Positions 50,995 to 61,584 of a DNA stretch of 64,000 bases are shown here, piece by piece. How positions within the stretch are numbered: the stretch's first letter is position 1; the number at the start of each line of letters is the position of its first letter. Both the position numbers and the translations under genes were made by a program. The stretch covers positions 62,001 through 126,000 of the forward strand of contig NZ_VOGO01000005.1 of assembly GCF_007923355.1 (NCBI RefSeq), in the 5' to 3' direction. Under the pieces are notes generated by a model, which did not search any database, had not been told where the DNA came from, and saw nothing but the letters and a program-made list of their open reading frames with translations. Source of the DNA: Falsiphaeobacter marinintestinus (GTDB lineage: Bacteria > Pseudomonadota > Alphaproteobacteria > Rhodobacterales > Rhodobacteraceae).

Positions 50995-51870
50995 ATGACG
51001 GTTCAACCGCTGGAAAAGTCTTTTGTCACGGTCAACGGCAAGCGCATGGCCTATCACGAAAGGGGCGACGGCGATCCGATTGTGTTTCTGCATGGAAATC
51101 CCACCTCGTCTTATCTGTGGCGCAACGTGGTGCCGCATGTTGCCGGGATGGGCCGGATCATCGTGCCGGATCTGATCGGGATGGGGGATTCGGACAAGCT
51201 GGATACGCCGGGGCCTGACAGCTATCGCTTTGTCGAACACCGCGATTATCTGGACGGGTTGCTGGAGCAGGTGATTGGCGACGCAGGCAACGTGACGCTG
51301 GTGATCCATGACTGGGGATCAGCGCTGGGATTCGACTGGGCCAATCGCCATCGCGACCGGGTTAAGGGGATCTGTTACATGGAAGGGATTGTCAGGCCGG
51401 TCAGCTGGGACGAATGGCCCGCGGCCTCGGCCCGCATCTTCCAGGGGTTTCGATCCTCCGCCGGTGAGGACATGGTGCTTGAGAAGAACGTCTTTGTCGA
51501 AAAGGTTCTGCCGGGGTCGATCATTCGTGCGATGAGTGACGACGAGATGGCGGAATACATCCGGCCCTTCGCGACCCCCGGTGAAGATCGCCGCCCGACG
51601 CTGACATGGCCGCGCCAGATCCCGATCGGTGGAACGCCCGAAGATGTGCATCAGATCGTGGCGGACTATGCCGACTGGATGGCCGAAAACGATCTGCCCA
51701 AGCTGTTCATCAATGCCGATCCCGGCGCGATCCTGATCGGACAGCAGCGCGATTTCTGCCGAAGCTGGAAAAACCAGACCGAAGTCACCGTCAAAGGCAC
51801 ACATTTCATTCAGGAAGACAGCCCGGATGAGATCGGGCAAGCGCTGGCAAATTGGATCGAAGGATCTTAG
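50995..51870 (+). CDS. Haloalkane dehalogenase (HLD-II type)
   Basis: Alpha/beta hydrolase, 291 residues, predicted to hydrolyse carbon-halogen bonds. The complete set is visible: nucleophile D106 in [11 protein letters not shown], catalytic acid E130 in YMEGIVRP, base H270 in KGTHFIQED, and halide-stabilising N35 ([10 protein letters not shown]) and W107. The acid after strand 6 places it with DhaA/LinB. The ATG at 50995 has GGGGAGG 7 bases upstream; an in-frame ATG at 50974 precedes that site. It ends 4 bases into the convergent rnc stop region. Confidence 0.9.
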   Translation: MTVQPLEKSFVTVNGKRMAYHERGDGDPIVFLHGNPTSSYLWRNVVPHVAGMGRIIVPDLIGMGDSDKLDTPGPDSYRFVEHRDYLDGLLEQVIGDAGNVTLVIHDWGSALGFDWANRHRDRVKGICYMEGIVRPVSWDEWPAASARIFQGFRSSAGEDMVLEKNVFVEKVLPGSIIRAMSDDEMAEYIRPFATPGEDRRPTLTWPRQIPIGGTPEDVHQIVADYADWMAENDLPKLFINADPGAILIGQQRDFCRSWKNQTEVTVKGTHFIQEDSPDEIGQALANWIEGS

Positions 51871-52550
51871 GATTTTGTCACAAGGTCCAGCAGGGACTGA
51901 GCGGCGGCCTGTTCGGCCTGCCGCTTGGACCCGGCGGCGGCCTTGGCGGATCGCCCATCCGACAATTGCGCGGATATCGTGAAATGCGGGGCATGATCCG
52001 GGCCGTCGCGGGCAATTTCAACGTATTTTGGCGGCGCGAGTTTGCGGGCCTGAGCCCATTCCTGCAGCGCGGTCTTGGCGTCGCGGGCGTCTTCTTCGAC
52101 TTTATGGACCCGGTCGCCCCAAAGGCGCAGGATCATCGCGAACGCGGTTTCAAACCCGGCGTCTTTGTAAACGGCGGCAATGACCGCCTCCATGGCGTCG
52201 CCCAGCAGGGCCTGCTTGCGCCGCCCGCCTGACATCATCTCGGACCGGCCCAGTTTCAGCACGGCACCCAGATCGACCTGACGGGCCACGTCGGCGCAGG
52301 CCTCTTTGCGCACCAAGGCATTGAACCGGGGGGCAAGCTGGCCTTCGCTGGCGTCTTTGTCCTGTTCCAGCAAGGCGGTCGCCATCACCAGCCCCAGAAC
52401 CCGGTCGCCGAGAAACTCAAGGCGCTGGTTGTCGGGGCGTGTGGCGGACGAGATTGATCCGTGCGTCAGCGCGCGCACAAGCAGATCGGGCTGGTTGAAC
52501 CGATGCCCGATCCGGTCTTCAAACGCACGTAGGTCGGCTGACAGCTTCAC
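51867..52550 (-). CDS. rnc: Ribonuclease III
   Basis: Double-strand-specific endoribonuclease, 227 residues. The catalytic domain has [17 protein letters not shown] and [17 protein letters not shown]; the C-terminal double-stranded RNA-binding domain has [34 protein letters not shown]. The start is GTG and overlaps the lepB stop as GTGA, so translation is coupled. Its 3' end overlaps the dehalogenase gene by 4 bases. Confidence 0.95.
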   Translation of the reverse strand: MKLSADLRAFEDRIGHRFNQPDLLVRALTHGSISSATRPDNQRLEFLGDRVLGLVMATALLEQDKDASEGQLAPRFNALVRKEACADVARQVDLGAVLKLGRSEMMSGGRRKQALLGDAMEAVIAAVYKDAGFETAFAMILRLWGDRVHKVEEDARDAKTALQEWAQARKLAPPKYVEIARDGPDHAPHFTISAQLSDGRSAKAAAGSKRQAEQAAAQSLLDLVTKS

Positions 52551-53383
52551 TCGATCCCCTTGAAGAAACGATCACCGCGCCACGTCCAGAAGTACAGCAT
52601 CGAAGACCCGGCGGATGAGAACATGATCCGGTCCGCGCGGCCAATCAGGTTTTCGAACGGCACAAATCCGACGCCGCCCGCAGCCTGTGGCAACCGGCTG
52701 TCACTGGAGTTGTCACGGTTATCCCCCATGAAAAAGAAATGGCCCTCGGGCACCTGATAGATACCGGTGTGGTCCATGCTTTGGTTGCCGATGTTCAGGA
52801 TCGCATGTGAGACGCCGTTCGGCAGGGTTTCGATCTGACGCTGTTTTTCACATACGCCGCCTTCGCCGACCGGTGCGTTGGAGCAGCGGGGGCGCAACCG
52901 CTGAGGCCCCTGCGGCGCGGCAATCTCTTCAAAGACACCGTCGTCTACGACCTTGACCGGCTCGTCGTTGATATAGAGCAGCCCGTCCTTCACCTGGATC
53001 CGGTCGCCCGGAAGCCCGATCAGACGCTTGATGAAATCACGGCCCGATACCGGATGGCGGAACACAACCACATCGCCGCGTTCGGGATCACCCGACCAGA
53101 CCCGGGTGTTGTCGCCTTTGAGGAAGCCACAGATGTCCTCGGCATCCACATTCAGTCCAATCCGCGGGATAATCACGCTGGGACAAGAGGCATAGGAATA
53201 GCCATAGGCCATCTTGTTGACGAACAGGAAGTCACCGATCAGCAACGTCTGCTTCATCGATCCTGACGGGATCCAGAAGGGCTGGAAGAACAGGGTGCGG
53301 AACACACCGGCGATCAGCAGGGCATAGACGATGGTTTTAACCGTCTCCCAGATGGCATTTCCCGAGTTGGATTTGGCGGCCAT
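52547..53383 (-). CDS. lepB: Signal peptidase I
   Basis: Removes signal peptides from exported proteins at the inner membrane. It has 278 residues: an N-terminal membrane helix ([24 protein letters not shown]), catalytic S42 in [13 protein letters not shown], general base K119 in [13 protein letters not shown], and [11 protein letters not shown] near the C-terminus. It is coupled to rnc. Confidence 0.96.
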   Translation of the reverse strand: MAAKSNSGNAIWETVKTIVYALLIAGVFRTLFFQPFWIPSGSMKQTLLIGDFLFVNKMAYGYSYASCPSVIIPRIGLNVDAEDICGFLKGDNTRVWSGDPERGDVVVFRHPVSGRDFIKRLIGLPGDRIQVKDGLLYINDEPVKVVDDGVFEEIAAPQGPQRLRPRCSNAPVGEGGVCEKQRQIETLPNGVSHAILNIGNQSMDHTGIYQVPEGHFFFMGDNRDNSSDSRLPQAAGGVGFVPFENLIGRADRIMFSSAGSSMLYFWTWRGDRFFKGIE

Positions 53384-53443
53384 AAGGCTCTCCGTTCGCG
53401 TAAGCTGGGTTTGGCCGCTTCATGCGGGTGGGGTGGGGTTAAG

Positions 53444-53863
53444 TCAAGCGGATGACGCGGGATTGGCGACCAGACGCGCTTCGATCACCACAAAGGCCTG
53501 TGCCCAGGGTTCATCATCGGTCAGCGTTACATGAATGATCGCCTCGTGGCCGGGCGGCGTTAATTCGGCCAGCCGTTTCTCGGCCCAGCCCGTCACTTCC
53601 ATCACTGGCTGGCCGGTCCGGATGTTGCTGACCGCCATGTCGCGCCATTTGATGCCCATGCGCAGGCCGGTGCCCAGCGCCTTTGAACAGGCTTCTTTGG
53701 CTGCCCAGCGTTTGGCGAAAGTGCTGGCTTCTTCCACCCGGCGTTTGGCCTTGGCCTGTTCGGTGTCGGTAAAGACACGATTGCGAAACCGGTCGCCAAA
53801 CCTGTCCAGCGTGCCTTGAATCCGGTCGATATTGGCCAGATCTGTGCCGATGCCGATGATCAT
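53444..53863 (-). CDS. acpS: Holo-[acyl-carrier-protein] synthase
   Basis: Transfers 4'-phosphopantetheine from CoA to acyl carrier protein. The 139-residue product has the metal-binding [12 protein letters not shown] at the start and [18 protein letters not shown]. It lies in the pdxJ-acpS-lepB-rnc run conserved across proteobacteria, 60 bases upstream of lepB. Confidence 0.95.
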   Translation of the reverse strand: MIIGIGTDLANIDRIQGTLDRFGDRFRNRVFTDTEQAKAKRRVEEASTFAKRWAAKEACSKALGTGLRMGIKWRDMAVSNIRTGQPVMEVTGWAEKRLAELTPPGHEAIIHVTLTDDEPWAQAFVVIEARLVANPASSA

Positions 53864-53972
53864 GCGCGGGTCTCCTGTACGCCTGTCGTGATCTTGCGAT
53901 GCAAAGCCTGTTTTTGCGGACAGATCAAGCCTGAGTCTTTTCGGCGGTGAGGCCAGCCGTTGTCCGCTGACC

Positions 53973-54734
53973 CTAGGCCCCGGTGACCTTGCGCGCGTCG
54001 TCCATCAGCCTGCGCATCTCGGCAATTGCCGGTTCCAGCCCACGGAAAATTGCCTCGCCAATCAGGAAATGACCGATATTGAGTTCGCGTACATCCGGGA
54101 ATTCGGCGATAGGCTGCACGGTGTCATAGGTCAGGCCATGACCTGCGTGCACCTCAAGCCCCAGTGAGTGGGCAAAGGCCGACATCTCGCGCAGCGCGGC
54201 CAGTTCACGATCGCGGGTTTCAAAATCACCTTCGGCATAGGCATCGCAATAGGCACCGGTGTGCAGTTCTATCACCTCGGCCCCGATCCGGTTGGCCGCT
54301 TCGATCTGTTTCTGATCAGCTGCGATAAAGATCGACACGCGGCACCCGGCATCCCGCAAGGGTGCGATAAAATGGGCCAACCGGTTTTCTTCGCGCGCCA
54401 CCTCAAGCCCGCCCTCGGTTGTGCGTTCTTCGCGCTTTTCGGGCACGATGCAGACGGCATGGGGCTTGTGACGCAGGGCGATGGCCTGCATTTCTTCGGT
54501 CGCGGCCATTTCGAAATTCAGCGGGATCGACAGCACCTCCATCAGGCCATCAATATCCGCATCCGAGATATGACGACGGTCTTCGCGCAGATGCGCGGTG
54601 ATGCCATCGGCCCCGGCCTGTTCGGCGATCTTGGCCGCGCGCAGCGGATCGGGATAGGCCCCGCCCCGCGCATTGCGCACGGTTGCAACGTGATCGATGT
54701 TCACTCCAAGGCGAAGGGCGGTGTCCGCAGTCAT
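53973..54734 (-). CDS. pdxJ: Pyridoxine 5'-phosphate synthase
   Basis: Last ring-closing step of DXP-dependent vitamin B6 synthesis. It has 253 residues in a TIM barrel: [17 protein letters not shown] at the start, [14 protein letters not shown], the glutamate in [17 protein letters not shown] and [12 protein letters not shown], all catalytic or phosphate-binding blocks. GGAGA precedes the ATG. Confidence 0.96.
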   Translation of the reverse strand: MTADTALRLGVNIDHVATVRNARGGAYPDPLRAAKIAEQAGADGITAHLREDRRHISDADIDGLMEVLSIPLNFEMAATEEMQAIALRHKPHAVCIVPEKREERTTEGGLEVAREENRLAHFIAPLRDAGCRVSIFIAADQKQIEAANRIGAEVIELHTGAYCDAYAEGDFETRDRELAALREMSAFAHSLGLEVHAGHGLTYDTVQPIAEFPDVRELNIGHFLIGEAIFRGLEPAIAEMRRLMDDARKVTGA

Positions 54735-54769
54735 GACGAATCTCCGGTCTTGAGAAATTTGATCAAATT

Positions 54770-55426
54770 CTAGCCAGCATTTTCGGCCGCGTCAGCCTCT
54801 GCCTCGGCCTTTTTGCGGATTTCATCGAATTTTGCCTTGATCTTGGCCCGGCGGCGCTGCTGATACGCGCGGATCACGGGCACAGTCAGGTAATAGGCCA
54901 CAGTCCCGAATACCGCGCCGGGAATCAGACAGCCCACCATGTAGGGATAAAAGATCTCGTCATAAAAGATCTTCAACCCGTCCCAGTTGGCGGTCGCATC
55001 GGTGAACATCGCGATGAAATTGGCCTGCAGATCCCCCCAGGCATCGGCGAACTTTCCGACAAAGCTGCGGTGTTCCCCTTCGTCGAACCGGTTTCCCAAC
55101 AGAAAATGACCACTTTTCAGAGAGATCACGCCGATCGGCACATAGGTCAGCGGGTTGCCCACGAATGTGGAACTGAGCGCTGCCAGAAGATTGCCCTGCA
55201 ACACCCGGGCGATCAGAAAGGCGATCAGGAAATGCAGACCGTAAAACGGGGTGAACGCGGCAAACACACCGGCCCAGATTCCGCGTCCGATCCGTTCAGG
55301 AGAATCCGGCAAGCGGCGGACACGATGGGTGACATAGCGAAAGGCGCGCCCCCAGCCCCCGCGCGGATACACCAACTCGGTCGCGACCTGAAAAGGCGTC
55401 CGGGGATCACGACGTCGGAAAACCAA
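54770..55426 (-). CDS. DUF2062 membrane protein
   Basis: A 218-residue protein with an N-terminal basic region (FRRRDPRTPFQVATELVYPRGGWGRAFRYVTHR), two to three membrane helices in the DUF2062 core (GVFAAFTPFYGLHFLIAFLIARVLQGN, FVGNPLTYVPIGVISLKSG, YMVGCLIPGAVFGTVAYYL) and a charged C-terminal tail. The function is unknown. The start is TTG; a G-rich stretch lies upstream and no ATG gives a complete family N-terminus. It sits between pdxJ and rsh, as commonly seen in this group. Confidence 0.87.
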   Translation of the reverse strand: MVFRRRDPRTPFQVATELVYPRGGWGRAFRYVTHRVRRLPDSPERIGRGIWAGVFAAFTPFYGLHFLIAFLIARVLQGNLLAALSSTFVGNPLTYVPIGVISLKSGHFLLGNRFDEGEHRSFVGKFADAWGDLQANFIAMFTDATANWDGLKIFYDEIFYPYMVGCLIPGAVFGTVAYYLTVPVIRAYQQRRRAKIKAKFDEIRKKAEAEADAAENAG

Positions 55427-55462
55427 AAACGAACCCCCCCATTCCCCTAATACCTCGCGCGG

Positions 55463-57595
55463 TCAGTCGGACGCCGCGCCAGATACGGCCTTCTTCCTGG
55501 ATCTTTCGACCGAAGCCACGTCGCTTTCTGCCTCAAGCATCAGCATCAGGGAATGCAGTTGCTCGATATCGCGCAACTCCACGGTGATCATCAGCCGGTA
55601 GAAATCAGGCTTTCGGTCAGCAAATTCAAGATTGCTGATATTGGCCTTCTTTTCACCGATCAATGTGCAAATACGTCCCAGTACCCCAGCGTCGTTTCCT
55701 ATCGTCAGCTCAAGGGTTGCGCTGTAGACCGCCGGGTGGGTGCCCGAGTGCCAATGCAGATCGACCCACCGTTCCGGATTGTCTTCGTATCGGGACAGCG
55801 TGTCGCAATCGATGGCGTGCACGACAACGCCCTTGCCGCGATAGGTGATACCGACGATGCGCTCGCCCGGAAGCGGCTGACAGCACGGTGCGCGGTCAAA
55901 GGATTGTCCGGGTTCAAGCCCGACAACCGCACGTCGGGGCGAGATCGCCTCGCCGTCATCCGGGGCAAGTTCGGGATACACCGCCTGGATCACGTCATGC
56001 GTGGTCAATTCGGCGCTGCCAAGGCGGGCCAGAAGTTCTGAGCGATCCACCAGCCGCAAGTGCCGCGCCGCCGTTTCCAACGCCTTGTCCGTCGCCTTGC
56101 GCCCGACATTGTCAAAGGCCGAGCGGGCCAGTTCGCGCCCCAGCTTGATGAACCGCTCACGATCGGCTTCGCGCAAGGCGCGGCGGATCGCGGTGCGGGC
56201 TTTGCCGGTGGTGGCGATGTCCAGCCAGCTGACCTGCGGGGTCTGGCCTTCGGCGGTTATGACATCCACAGATTGACCGTTCTTCAGCCGGGTCCAGAGC
56301 GGCACACGGATGGCGTCGACCTTGGCCCCGACACAGGCGTGCCCGATCCGGGTGTGAATCGCATAGGCAAAGTCGATGGGTGTGGCGCCGCGCGGCAGCT
56401 TGACCACATCCCCTTTGGGCGTGAAGCAGAACACCTGATCGGAATACATCTCAAGCTTGACGGCTTCGAGGAAATCTTCGTGATCTTCTTCGGCGTCGAA
56501 CTGTTCGGTCAGGCCTGCAATCCACTTGGCCGGATCCACGGCGAACGGGTTTTCCGACCGCACACCATCACGATAAGACCAATGTGCTGCGACGCCGGTT
56601 TCGGCGACGTCGTGCATCTGGCGGGTGCGGATCTGTACTTCGACCCGTTTGCCGTCACGGCCCGACACCGTGGTGTGGATCGAGCGGTACCCGTTGGTCT
56701 TGGGTTGGCTGATGTAATCCTTGAACCGACCGGGAACCGCGCGCCAGCGTTGGTGGATCGCGCCCAGGGTCCGATAACAATCCTCTTCGGATTTCGTGAT
56801 GATCCGAAAGCCATAGATGTCAGACAGGCGAGAGAACCCCTGATCCTTTTCCTGCATCTTGCGCCAGATCGAATAGGGTTTCTTGGCGCGGCCAAACACT
56901 TCGGCCTCGATCCCGGCTTTCTCAAGCTCGTGCCGCATATCGCCCGTGATGCGATGGATCACATCACCGGTTTCGCGCTGCAGGGTGATGAAGCGGCGGA
57001 TGATCGACTGGCGGCCTTCGGGGTTCAGAACCCGAAACGCCAGATCCTCAAGCTCTTCGCGCATCCATTGCATACCCATGCGACCGGCCAGCGGTGCATA
57101 GATGTCCATGGTTTCGCGGGCTTTCTGGACCTGCTTTTCCTGCCGCATCGCCTTGATGGTGCGCATGTTGTGCAGGCGGTCGGCAAGCTTGACCAGGATC
57201 ACGCGCAGATCCTTGGACATCGCCATGAACAGCTTGCGGAAATTCTCGGCCTGCTTGGTTTCGCGGCTCGACAGTTGCAGGTTGGTCAGCTTGGTGACGC
57301 CGTCGACCAGCATCGCGACCTCATCGCCGAATTTTTCGGTCACCACGCCATAGCTGGCCTTGGTGTCTTCGATGGTGTCGTGCAGCAGAGCGGTGATGAT
57401 TGTTGCATCATCCAACCGCTGTTCAGTCAGAATCGCGGCGACGGCAACAGGGTGGGTGAAATAGGGTTCGCCCGAGTGGCGGTACTGGCCCGCGTGCATT
57501 TCCTTGCCGAATTCATAAGCTTCGGCAAGGCGCTTGGCGTTGGTTTTCGGGTTGTAGTTACGGACCAGGGCAATCAGGTCTTCGGCTGCTATCAT
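55463..57595 (-). CDS. rsh: Bifunctional (p)ppGpp synthetase/hydrolase
   Basis: RelA/SpoT homologue, 710 residues. The N-terminal HD hydrolase is intact (H48 in YFTHPV, H72-D73 and E76-D77 in LLHDTIED), so it can degrade the alarmone. The synthetase domain follows (FSRLSDIYGFRIITKSEEDCYRTLGAIH, VEVQIRTRQMHDVAETGVAAHW), then TGS (about 385-445) and a C-terminal ACT domain (about 635-705). It is probably the only long RSH in the organism, as is usual in alphaproteobacteria. It is adjacent to rpoZ. Confidence 0.95.
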   Translation of the reverse strand: MIAAEDLIALVRNYNPKTNAKRLAEAYEFGKEMHAGQYRHSGEPYFTHPVAVAAILTEQRLDDATIITALLHDTIEDTKASYGVVTEKFGDEVAMLVDGVTKLTNLQLSSRETKQAENFRKLFMAMSKDLRVILVKLADRLHNMRTIKAMRQEKQVQKARETMDIYAPLAGRMGMQWMREELEDLAFRVLNPEGRQSIIRRFITLQRETGDVIHRITGDMRHELEKAGIEAEVFGRAKKPYSIWRKMQEKDQGFSRLSDIYGFRIITKSEEDCYRTLGAIHQRWRAVPGRFKDYISQPKTNGYRSIHTTVSGRDGKRVEVQIRTRQMHDVAETGVAAHWSYRDGVRSENPFAVDPAKWIAGLTEQFDAEEDHEDFLEAVKLEMYSDQVFCFTPKGDVVKLPRGATPIDFAYAIHTRIGHACVGAKVDAIRVPLWTRLKNGQSVDVITAEGQTPQVSWLDIATTGKARTAIRRALREADRERFIKLGRELARSAFDNVGRKATDKALETAARHLRLVDRSELLARLGSAELTTHDVIQAVYPELAPDDGEAISPRRAVVGLEPGQSFDRAPCCQPLPGERIVGITYRGKGVVVHAIDCDTLSRYEDNPERWVDLHWHSGTHPAVYSATLELTIGNDAGVLGRICTLIGEKKANISNLEFADRKPDFYRLMITVELRDIEQLHSLMLMLEAESDVASVERSRKKAVSGAASD

Positions 57596-57624
57596 CCGAT
57601 CCGTTTCCCGAGGGGGTCAGGCAA

Positions 57625-57978
57625 TCAGCCCTGCCCCTGTGCTTCCATGAGCGCGCGAAGAAGCTTTTCTTCCGACATATCGTCATCAGCCGGCTTGTCG
57701 TTCTCAGCGCCCATAAGCAGAGCCATCTGATCGTCTTCCGGTTCGTCGACTTCGATCTGGGTCTGGTTGCTTTCAATCAGACGCTCGCGCAGATCATCGG
57801 CGCTTTGTGTTTCGTCAGCGATTTCACGCAGAGCCACAACAGGGTTCTTGTCGTTGTCGCGATCAACGGTGATCGCAGCACCTGCGGATACTTCGCGTGC
57901 CCGGTGTGCAGCAAGCATCACCAGTTCAAAGCGGTTCGGAACCTTGTCAACGCAGTCTTCAACCGTCACACGGGCCAT
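57625..57978 (-). CDS. rpoZ: RNA polymerase omega subunit
   Basis: Small subunit that stabilises beta' and forms part of a ppGpp site in E. coli. It has 117 residues beginning [28 protein letters not shown], with an acidic C-terminal extension typical of alphaproteobacteria. It is 29 bases upstream of rsh. Confidence 0.96.
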   Translation of the reverse strand: MARVTVEDCVDKVPNRFELVMLAAHRAREVSAGAAITVDRDNDKNPVVALREIADETQSADDLRERLIESNQTQIEVDEPEDDQMALLMGAENDKPADDDMSEEKLLRALMEAQGQG

Positions 57979-58069
57979 CAGGGCACTCCAATAGTGAGAA
58001 ATCGTCCGGAGAGGCCGTATTTAGTCGCGAATCTGCTGCTTGACAAGCGCAGATTGCCGTGTCTGTTCG

Positions 58070-58639
58070 CTATAACGGGCGAATGCTTGCTGTTTCCGCT
58101 GCGGGAAGGTCTGCCAGCAGTTCGCGCACCGTCTTTTGAAGTATCGGATGACGCCAGTCTGGCGCGACATCCGCCAGCGGCACCAGAACGAATCCCCGGT
58201 CCTGCAGGCGCGGATGCGGCAGCAGCAACTGATCGGGTGCAACCTGTGCCTGCTGGTTCGGCGGCAGGTGCATCCAGTGTTCGACGGTCTGTTGATCCGG
58301 TTCGACCAAGTCCCCTGTTGCGATCAGATCAAGATCAAGAGACCGACCGGCCCAGCGTTCGATGCGCACGCGCCCGAACTTTGCTTCGACCTCGTGCAGC
58401 AGCGCCAACATCTGAGGCGGCGTCAGATCCGAGCGTACCCGCAGAGCTGCATTGACGAAATCCGGTCCGGCCCCGGCCGGGAAGCACGGAGTCACATAAA
58501 ATCGGCTGACGGCGCGAATCACTATGCCCCTTTTTGCCAGTTCTGTGACCGCCAAAACCAGTGTTTCAGCGGGCAACCCCGCCGTTGACGCGAGGTTCGC
58601 ACCAAGCGCAATCAGTTGATCTGGCAATGATTCAGTCAT
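58070..58639 (-). CDS. folK: Hydroxymethyl-dihydropterin pyrophosphokinase
   Basis: Transfers pyrophosphate from ATP to 6-hydroxymethyl-dihydropterin in folate synthesis. It has 189 residues with ALGANLAS at the start, FVNAALRVRSDLTPPQMLALLHEVEAKFGR, RWAGRSLDLDLIATGD (metal-binding aspartates) and LPHPRLQDRGFVLVPLADVAP. Stand-alone HPPK form. Confidence 0.94.
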   Translation of the reverse strand: MTESLPDQLIALGANLASTAGLPAETLVLAVTELAKRGIVIRAVSRFYVTPCFPAGAGPDFVNAALRVRSDLTPPQMLALLHEVEAKFGRVRIERWAGRSLDLDLIATGDLVEPDQQTVEHWMHLPPNQQAQVAPDQLLLPHPRLQDRGFVLVPLADVAPDWRHPILQKTVRELLADLPAAETASIRPL

Positions 58640-58776
58640 GTTTGGCGGGAATCCGTCATGTCATTGGGCTTGCGGTGCGACATATTTCACTTATCTTACT
58701 GTCATCAAATCGCCAAATTTAAGCACTCACTCACGGAAGAACACAGCGATTTGATTTATACCGGAAGGACATTTTG

Positions 58777-59352
58777 ATGTTTTACAAAGACGAACGGCTT
58801 GCGCTGTTCATCGACGGATCGAATCTATACGCAGCTGCGAAGGCGCTTGGGTTCGATATCGATTACAAGTTGTTGCGCCAGGAATTCATGCGTCGCGGGA
58901 AACTGCTGCGTGCGTTTTACTATACGGCCCTGCTTGAGAACGATGAATATTCGCCGATCCGACCACTCGTGGATTGGCTGCACTATAATGGCTTCACCAT
59001 GGTGACCAAGCCAGCCAAAGAATACACCGACAGCATGGGGCGTCGTAAGGTCAAAGGGAACATGGATATCGAACTTACCGTCGATGCCATGGAACTGGCG
59101 CCGCGCGTCGATCATATCGTGCTGTTCTCGGGCGATGGCGATTTCCGGCCCCTGGTGGCCAGCCTGCAACGGCAAGGTGTGCGCGTATCGGTCGTTTCGA
59201 CCATCCGCAGCCAGCCGCCGATGATATCGGACGAATTGCGCCGTCAGGCCGACAATTTCATCGAGCTTGAAGAGCTGAAAGATGTGATTGGCCGTCCGCC
59301 ACGGGAAATGCCGGCCGAAGGTCGCGGTGTGGCGTACGCTGGCTCCGACTGA
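58777..59352 (+). CDS. NYN-domain protein, LabA-like
   Basis: A 191-residue PIN-like NYN-domain protein, a probable ribonuclease. The acidic residues expected for metal binding are visible in LALFIDGSNLYAAAKALG, KGNMDIELTVDAME and VLFSGDGDFRPLVASLQRQG. The ATG at 58777 is 7 bases after AAGGA. It is divergent from folK. The C-terminal tail (PPREMPAEGRGVAYAGSD) is unstructured. Confidence 0.9.
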   Translation: MFYKDERLALFIDGSNLYAAAKALGFDIDYKLLRQEFMRRGKLLRAFYYTALLENDEYSPIRPLVDWLHYNGFTMVTKPAKEYTDSMGRRKVKGNMDIELTVDAMELAPRVDHIVLFSGDGDFRPLVASLQRQGVRVSVVSTIRSQPPMISDELRRQADNFIELEELKDVIGRPPREMPAEGRGVAYAGSD

Positions 59353-59466
59353 TCTGGAGTGCCACAGTTCGGGCATTGGATGGGGATCGGTGTCTGAAAC
59401 GTGGATCCAGAGGTAAAGATGCATCTGTCGACATGACATGATGCCAACAAGTGAGAAGTGCGCAAG

Positions 59467-59500
59467 CGGAGGGACGACTTTGTCGTGCCTCCGTTTTGTA
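59467..59500 (+). terminator. Rho-independent terminator after the NYN gene
   Basis: CGGAGG pairs with CCTCCG and ACGAC with GTCGT across one mismatch, with a 3-base loop, followed by four T (59494-59497). It separates the NYN gene from ispH. Confidence 0.88.
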
Positions 59501-59583
59501 TTTGGGGCCGAGTATTTGAAATGCGTCCAAGGCTGGACGCCACCGCCCCATCGGCTTACCTGTGACGCACGGAGAGCTTGCTG

Positions 59584-60528
59584 ATGACCAAACCACCCCT
59601 GACCCTTTACCTGGCCGCCCCGCGCGGCTTTTGCGCTGGCGTTGACCGCGCCATCAAGATCGTCGAAATGGCGCTCGAAAAATGGGGCGCGCCGGTCTAT
59701 GTGCGCCACGAAATCGTGCACAACAAGTTCGTGGTCGACGGGTTGCGCGACAAGGGGGCTGTTTTTGTTGAAGAACTGGAAGACTGCCCCGATGACCGCC
59801 CGGTGATTTTTTCGGCCCACGGCGTCGCCAAATCGGTGCCCGCCGAGGCAACCCGGCGCAACATGATCTACGTCGATGCCACCTGCCCGCTTGTCAGCAA
59901 GGTCCATATGGAGGCGCAGCGTCATTCGGACAACGGCCTGCAGATGATCATGATCGGCCACAAGGGACACCCGGAAACGGTTGGCACCATGGGCCAGCTT
60001 CCGGATGGAGAGGTCTTGCTGGTCGAAACGGTGGAAGATGTTGCCACGGTCAGCGTCCGCGATCCTGCCAAGCTGGCCTATGTCACGCAGACCACCCTGA
60101 GCGTTGATGACACCGCTGACATCGTTGCCGCGCTGAACGCCCGCTTTCCGGCCATCGCGGGGCCGCACAAAAAAGACATCTGCTATGCGACCACCAACCG
60201 GCAGGAAGCCGTCAAGGCGGTCGCCCCCAAGGTCGATGCCATGCTGGTGGTTGGAGCGCCGAATTCGTCCAATTCCCGCCGTCTTGTCGAGGTCGGCGCC
60301 AAGGAAGGCTGTGCCTATGCGCAGCTGGTGCAGCGCAGCAGTGAAATCGACTGGCGCGCGCTGGATGGTATCCGGTCGGTGGGGATCACCGCTGGGGCGT
60401 CGGCCCCGGAACTGTTGGTGAACGAAGTTATCGATGCCTTTCGAGACCGCTATGACGTGACCGTCGAAACGGTTGAAACAGCGGTGGAAAACGTGGAGTT
60501 CAAAGTGCCACGCGTTCTGCGTGCATGA
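59584..60528 (+). CDS. ispH: 4-Hydroxy-3-methylbut-2-enyl diphosphate reductase
   Basis: Last enzyme of the MEP isoprenoid pathway, an iron-sulfur protein of 314 residues. The three cluster cysteines are in [12 protein letters not shown] (C17), [11 protein letters not shown] and [24 protein letters not shown] is the substrate-binding block. The ATG at 59584 has GGAGAG upstream; a TTG two codons earlier is less likely. It begins a + strand run that continues to 62664. Confidence 0.97.
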   Translation: MTKPPLTLYLAAPRGFCAGVDRAIKIVEMALEKWGAPVYVRHEIVHNKFVVDGLRDKGAVFVEELEDCPDDRPVIFSAHGVAKSVPAEATRRNMIYVDATCPLVSKVHMEAQRHSDNGLQMIMIGHKGHPETVGTMGQLPDGEVLLVETVEDVATVSVRDPAKLAYVTQTTLSVDDTADIVAALNARFPAIAGPHKKDICYATTNRQEAVKAVAPKVDAMLVVGAPNSSNSRRLVEVGAKEGCAYAQLVQRSSEIDWRALDGIRSVGITAGASAPELLVNEVIDAFRDRYDVTVETVETAVENVEFKVPRVLRA

Positions 60529-60541
60529 GGGTCAGCGCACC

Positions 60542-60994
60542 ATGACTCGCATCCCTACCGCACCTCTGGTTCTGGGTCTGGCTGGCCTTATCCCCTTTGT
60601 CTGGGGCGCGCTGACCTATCTCAGCCCCGCGCTGCAGCACTGGGGCGCGGATATGCTGGGGCCGCGTTTTGTCGGACCGTACGTGCAGCTGTTCTATGGC
60701 TCGGTCATCCTGAGCTTCATGTCCGGCGTTCTTTGGGGCTTTGCCACCAAGGCCCAAGGTGGGCAGGCCACAACGGCCTATGTGCTGTCGGTGATCCCGG
60801 CCCTGTGGGCCTTTTTCATGACCGGCGGCGGACCGATCAGCGCGGGTATGAACCTGATCTTCGGCTTTGCCGGTCTGCTTCTGATCGACACGGCCTTTGT
60901 GCGTTGGCAACTGGCACCGGGCTGGTGGCTGCCGCTGCGCGTAATACTGACCACCATCGTCGTTCTTTGCCTTGCCGTAGGAGTGTTCCTGTGA
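60542..60994 (+). CDS. DUF3429 inner membrane protein
   Basis: A 150-residue protein with about five membrane helices ([86 protein letters not shown]), matching DUF3429; function unknown. It follows ispH after 13 bases and its stop overlaps the GTG of the methyltransferase gene. Confidence 0.86.
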   Translation: MTRIPTAPLVLGLAGLIPFVWGALTYLSPALQHWGADMLGPRFVGPYVQLFYGSVILSFMSGVLWGFATKAQGGQATTAYVLSVIPALWAFFMTGGGPISAGMNLIFGFAGLLLIDTAFVRWQLAPGWWLPLRVILTTIVVLCLAVGVFL

Positions 60995-61584
60995 CCGACC
61001 GTGATACCATTGACGTCTATAACAAGCGGGCCGCTGATTATGTGGCGATGACAGATGACCACAACTCGGCCGATCCGCGTCTGGTCGCCTTTGTGGCCGC
61101 CTGCCCGGCTGGCGCGACCGTGCTGGATCTGGGCTGCGGCCCCGGAAGCTCTGCTGCTGTCATGGCGCAGGCTGGCCTGAAGGTAGACGCCGTGGACGCG
61201 TCGTCGGAAATGATCGCCCTTGCCAGCCAGCATCCGGGGGTTTCGGCCCGTCAGGCAACCTTTGACGATATCGACGAAGTTGCTGTCTATGACGGTATCT
61301 GGGCCAATTTCAGCCTGTTGCATGCCCCCCGCGCCGATCTCTCACGCTATCTGGCAGCCATCCATCGCGCGTTGAAACCCAACGGAGCCTTCATGATCGC
61401 CATGAAGCTGGGCGAGGGCGAGGCCCGCGACGACATCGGGCGCTTTTACACCTACTATTCCGAGGCCGAGTTGGATAGCTGTCTGACCTCGGTCGGATTT
61501 ACCCTGATCGACCGCGCCCATGGCTCTGGCCTGGGGCTTGACGGTTCAATCTCAGACTGGATTTCAATTTCTGCTCATGCCTGA
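60991..61584 (+). CDS. Class I SAM-dependent methyltransferase
   Basis: A 197-residue methyltransferase: motif [12 protein letters not shown], acidic end of strand 2 in [11 protein letters not shown], and [31 protein letters not shown], motifs typical of Methyltransf_11/25. Substrate unknown. The start is GTG with AGGAG 7 bases upstream, overlapping DUF3429 (GTGA); its end overlaps rnhA by 8 bases, so the run is translationally coupled. Confidence 0.88.
   Translation: MTDRDTIDVYNKRAADYVAMTDDHNSADPRLVAFVAACPAGATVLDLGCGPGSSAAVMAQAGLKVDAVDASSEMIALASQHPGVSARQATFDDIDEVAVYDGIWANFSLLHAPRADLSRYLAAIHRALKPNGAFMIAMKLGEGEARDDIGRFYTYYSEAELDSCLTSVGFTLIDRAHGSGLGLDGSISDWISISAHA

Noticed and set aside
56060-57730. 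556-codon + strand frame opposite rsh and rpoZ
   Set aside because: Shadow of the RelA/SpoT gene; no ribosome binding site or family features.
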